Shown: piece after piece, positions 62,080 through 64,000 of the stretch
Layout of the letters: each line of letters begins with the position of its first letter
How positions within the stretch are numbered: the first letter of the stretch is position 1
Source: Dokdonella_A sp963758365
Lineage (GTDB): Bacteria; Pseudomonadota; Gammaproteobacteria; Xanthomonadales; Rhodanobacteraceae
Direction of reading: 5' to 3'
NCBI GenBank assembly: GCA_963758365.1
Contig: CAVWVB010000001.1
Coordinates: 2,294,001 to 2,358,000 of the forward strand
DNA length: 64,000 nucleotides
Notes under the pieces: generated by a model
What the model was told of the DNA's origin: nothing
Database searches by the model: none
The model's input: only the letters and a program-made list of their open reading frames with translations
Translations under genes and position numbers: made by a program

Positions 62080-62340
62080 ATGCGCGTGTTCATGCAAACC
62101 AGGGCCAGCGGCAGCGATGCGCCGCGCTATTACCAGATCGTGCTGCAGCAGGACCTGCTGGGTGGCTGGACGCTGTTCCGCGAATGGGGCCAGCAGGGCA
62201 GCCGCGCGAGCAGCAGGCGCGAAATCTACCTCGAGCGCGATGCGGCCTTGAGCGCATTCGAGCATGTGCGCGACCTGCAGCTGCGCAAGGGTTTCCATGT
62301 CATGTTCGCGCAGGGATTCGACGACCCGCATGCAGGCTGA
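62080..62340 (+). CDS. WGR-domain protein
   Basis: 86 residues. RYYQIVLQQDLLGGWTLFREWGQQGSRASSRREIYLERDAALSAFEHV is the WGR domain (here W-G-Q-Q-G). In bacteria such small proteins are of unknown function; WGR domains bind DNA ends in PARPs. Start ATG 62080 lies just before the first strand. Confidence 0.85.
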   Translation: MRVFMQTRASGSDAPRYYQIVLQQDLLGGWTLFREWGQQGSRASSRREIYLERDAALSAFEHVRDLQLRKGFHVMFAQGFDDPHAG

Positions 62341-62459
62341 GCGACCGTGTGGGCCACGCCGCGGGCAGCCGGCCGCGGGCGCCGGATCGATGCACACGCA
62401 TGCCACGAAGACCGCTTCGCCGAAGCGCCGAGGATCCATGCTCCCGAAAGCCACGACCG

Positions 62460-63563
62460 ATGCACGCCATGCCGAACGCTGATCCTGACCATCGCTTCCT
62501 GCGCGCGCTGCGCCGCGAACCTGTCGACATGACGCCGGTCTGGATCATGCGCCAGGCCGGACGTTACCTGCCCGAGTACCGGGCCACGCGCGCGCGCGCG
62601 GGCAGTTTCCTCGCGCTCGCACAGACGCCCGAACTCGCCTGCGAAGTCACCCTGCAGCCGCTAGCACGTTTCGCGCTCGATGCGGCGATCCTGTTCTCGG
62701 ACATCCTGACCATTCCCGACGCGATGGGGCTGGGCCTGTATTTCGTCGACGGCGAGGGCCCCAAGCTGCGCCGGCCGCTGCGCAGCACCGCCGACATCGC
62801 AACGCTCGGCGTGCCCGATCCCGAACGCGACCTGCGCTACGTGATGGATGCGCTGCGCCTGATCCGCCGCGAACTCGACGGTCGCGTGCCGCTGATCGGG
62901 TTTTCCGGCAGCCCGTGGACGCTCGCGTGCTACATGATCGAAGGCGAAGGCTCCTCGAGTTTCTCGCGTGCGAAGACGCTAGCATTCGACGATGCGGCGA
63001 CGATGCAGCGCCTGCTCGACGTACTCGCCGATGCGGCCGTTACGTACCTGGCCGCGCAGGCCGCGGCAGGCGCGCAGGCTCTCATGGTGTTCGACACCTG
63101 GGGCGGCCTGCTCGCACCCGCGCAATTTCGCGAGTTCTCGCTGCGCTCGCTCGCGCGAATTGCCGCGGGTCTCAAATCCGATCCGCTGACCCGCGAAGTA
63201 CCTCTGATCCTGTTCTCGAAGGGTGCGAATGCGCACCTCGAAACGCTCGCCGATAGCGGCTGTGACGCACTCGGCGTCGACTGGACGATCGACATTGGCG
63301 AGGCGCGGCAGCGCGTGGGCGGCCGCGTCGCGTTGCAGGGCAACCTCGACCCGGCCATGCTCGCGGCCTCGCCCGACGCGATCCGGACCGGGGCGCACGC
63401 GGTACTCGACGCGTTCGGCGCGCATCCGGGCCATGTGTTCAACCTCGGCCATGGCATCACGCCGGATATCGATCCGGATCATGTTGCGGTTCTCGTCGAT
63501 ACCGTGCATGCGTATTCGCGCGGCCGCAACCGGGCGACGACCCCCGCTCCGCGGTCCGGCTGA
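62460..63563 (+). CDS. hemE: uroporphyrinogen decarboxylase HemE
   Basis: 367 residues. PVWIMRQAGRYLPEYR (about residues 26-41), FSDILTIPDAMGLGLYF, GFSGSPWTLACYMIEG, FDTWGGLL and FNLGHGITPDID. Removes four carboxyl groups from uroporphyrinogen III in haem synthesis. ATG at 62460, a second at 62469. It follows the shikimate genes and is separated from the WGR gene by 119 bases. Confidence 0.97.
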   Translation: MHAMPNADPDHRFLRALRREPVDMTPVWIMRQAGRYLPEYRATRARAGSFLALAQTPELACEVTLQPLARFALDAAILFSDILTIPDAMGLGLYFVDGEGPKLRRPLRSTADIATLGVPDPERDLRYVMDALRLIRRELDGRVPLIGFSGSPWTLACYMIEGEGSSSFSRAKTLAFDDAATMQRLLDVLADAAVTYLAAQAAAGAQALMVFDTWGGLLAPAQFREFSLRSLARIAAGLKSDPLTREVPLILFSKGANAHLETLADSGCDALGVDWTIDIGEARQRVGGRVALQGNLDPAMLAASPDAIRTGAHAVLDAFGAHPGHVFNLGHGITPDIDPDHVAVLVDTVHAYSRGRNRATTPAPRSG

Positions 63564-63863
63564 CGCGCGCCGTCCCGTCATTGCCTCAGCGCGGTTCGCG
63601 TAGTCCGACGATCATCTTCGCCTGGCCTTCCCCGTGCTGTGCCGATGCCCGGAATCCGCTCGCGAACCGCGTGCCCGAGCCGCTGCGCAATAGGCCGGAA
63701 CCGGCGGCACGGGCCGAGCGTGACGATGCCCGACGTACCTCATGGCGATGCCGGCATGAACGCACGCGCCGCGTACAAACGCGGCTGCGGGATCCGGATG
63801 TCCGATCGGCGGAAAAAAAGAGGCCTCCCGAAGGAGGCCTCTGAAAGAACCTTGCCGTGCGGG
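63564..63863. other. 300-base gap: possible gene remnant and a terminator
   Basis: No complete gene. On the minus strand an uninitiated frame ends at 63586 and its last residues (FASGFRASAQHGEGQ, AKMIVGLREPR) look protein-like, but I cannot find a start or assign a family. The right part holds the terminator at 63811-63842. Confidence 0.4.
63811..63842 (-). terminator. intrinsic terminator of the minus-strand gene at the right edge
   Basis: AGAGGCCTCC (63819-63828), loop CGAA, GGAGGCCTCT (63833-63842). Seven A on the plus strand just left of the stem form a T-run on the minus strand, so it ends the partial gene to its right. A 10-bp GC-rich stem with a stable GNRA-like loop. Confidence 0.88.
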
Positions 63864-64000
63864 TCAGCGAGCGTGCTTGCGCAGGTTCGCCCGCGGGTGC
63901 ATCGGCGGTCTGCCCGCACGCTGCGTACTGGCGCTGGTCGGGTCGACCGTGACGTCGTCGATGAAAATATTGCCATCGATTCCGGTCGCGCCGGCGTCGT
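63864..64000 (-). CDS. C-terminal end of a probably exported protein
   Basis: A minus-strand frame runs from the window edge to a TGA at 63864. It encodes ATGIDGNIFIDDVTVDP, then about 25 basic residues. The D-G-N-I-F-I-D-D-V-T-V wording is typical of carbohydrate-binding or jelly-roll domains of secreted enzymes. It is followed by a good terminator. Only 44 residues are visible, so no family call is possible. Confidence 0.6.
   Translation of the reverse strand, partial: DAGATGIDGNIFIDDVTVDPTSASTQRAGRPPMHPRANLRKHAR

Noticed and set aside
62080..63563. A WGR-HemE or longer fusion suggested by the open frame from 61476 into hemE
   Set aside because: The upstream part lacks HemE similarity and crosses the opposite-strand pseudogene and the WGR gene in another frame; hemE has its own ATG at the family start.

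Overview
The window is chromosomal DNA of a very GC-rich gammaproteobacterium. Gene content and order (surA-pdxA-rsmA-apaG-apaH, folA-thyA-lgt, a gspG-N type II secretion block, pilT/yggS/proC/yggT, aroK-aroB-hemE, RegBA- and CpxRA-like pairs) point to Lysobacterales (Xanthomonadales). Dokdonella-like Rhodanobacteraceae are my best guess, an inference from gene order and from secreted proteins that end in a D-G-F-D tag. I see no rRNA, tRNA, insertion sequence, prophage or CRISPR array. About 70 genes are packed tightly, many with 1-4 base start/stop overlaps.

Layout. 1-9.9 kb: housekeeping. It holds the surA 3' end, pdxA, rsmA, apaG and apaH on the plus strand, then folA, thyA, lgt and an RlmI-like rRNA methyltransferase on the minus strand, with a tandem palindromic repeat between the last two, followed by a YyaL-type protein. 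10-18.6 kb: a secreted beta-helix protein, a lemA-TPM-TPM operon, TerC, dgkA, a PAP2 phosphatase, a frameshifted DinB-like gene and a POT peptide transporter. 17.8-24 kb: two signalling units. A CpxRA-like pair is divergent from a Gly/His/Met-rich exported protein, with a CpxR-like box between them. A RegB/RegA redox pair keeps the quinone motif and the His-Cys spacing and is followed by an exported barrel-like protein with a CSSCGC motif.

24-37.8 kb: a DUF3037/HipA-like kinase pair, an exported isoaspartyl peptidase, an M3 peptidase, the tesA <-> ybbA-ybbP group, a solenoid of DSSGDI repeats, a second DGFD-tagged protein, mazG, cysQ and nudE. 37.9-44.7 kb: gspG-H-I-J-K-L-M-N on the minus strand, coupled to hisN; gspC, D, E and F are not in the window. 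44.8-57.5 kb: bioA, rsmE, an MddA-like methyltransferase, an alpha/beta hydrolase-LuxR fusion, a Sel1 protein, a TonB-like protein, pilT, yggS, proC, yggT, a BtuF-like protein, a NIF3-like domain, pdxH and a glycerate-kinase-like P-loop kinase. 57.5-64 kb: an orphan response regulator beside a long-range inverted repeat, dodecin, an exosortase H-like protein, aroK, aroB, a broken DGFD-tagged gene, a WGR protein, hemE and the end of another apparently exported protein.

No complete new system can be claimed. The best leads are the D-G-F-D C-terminal tag on three unrelated exported proteins, the CpxRA module with its metal-binding-like divergent partner, the two genes interrupted by small indels at repeated or palindromic motifs, and the inverted-repeat elements at 6.3 and 57.7 kb.
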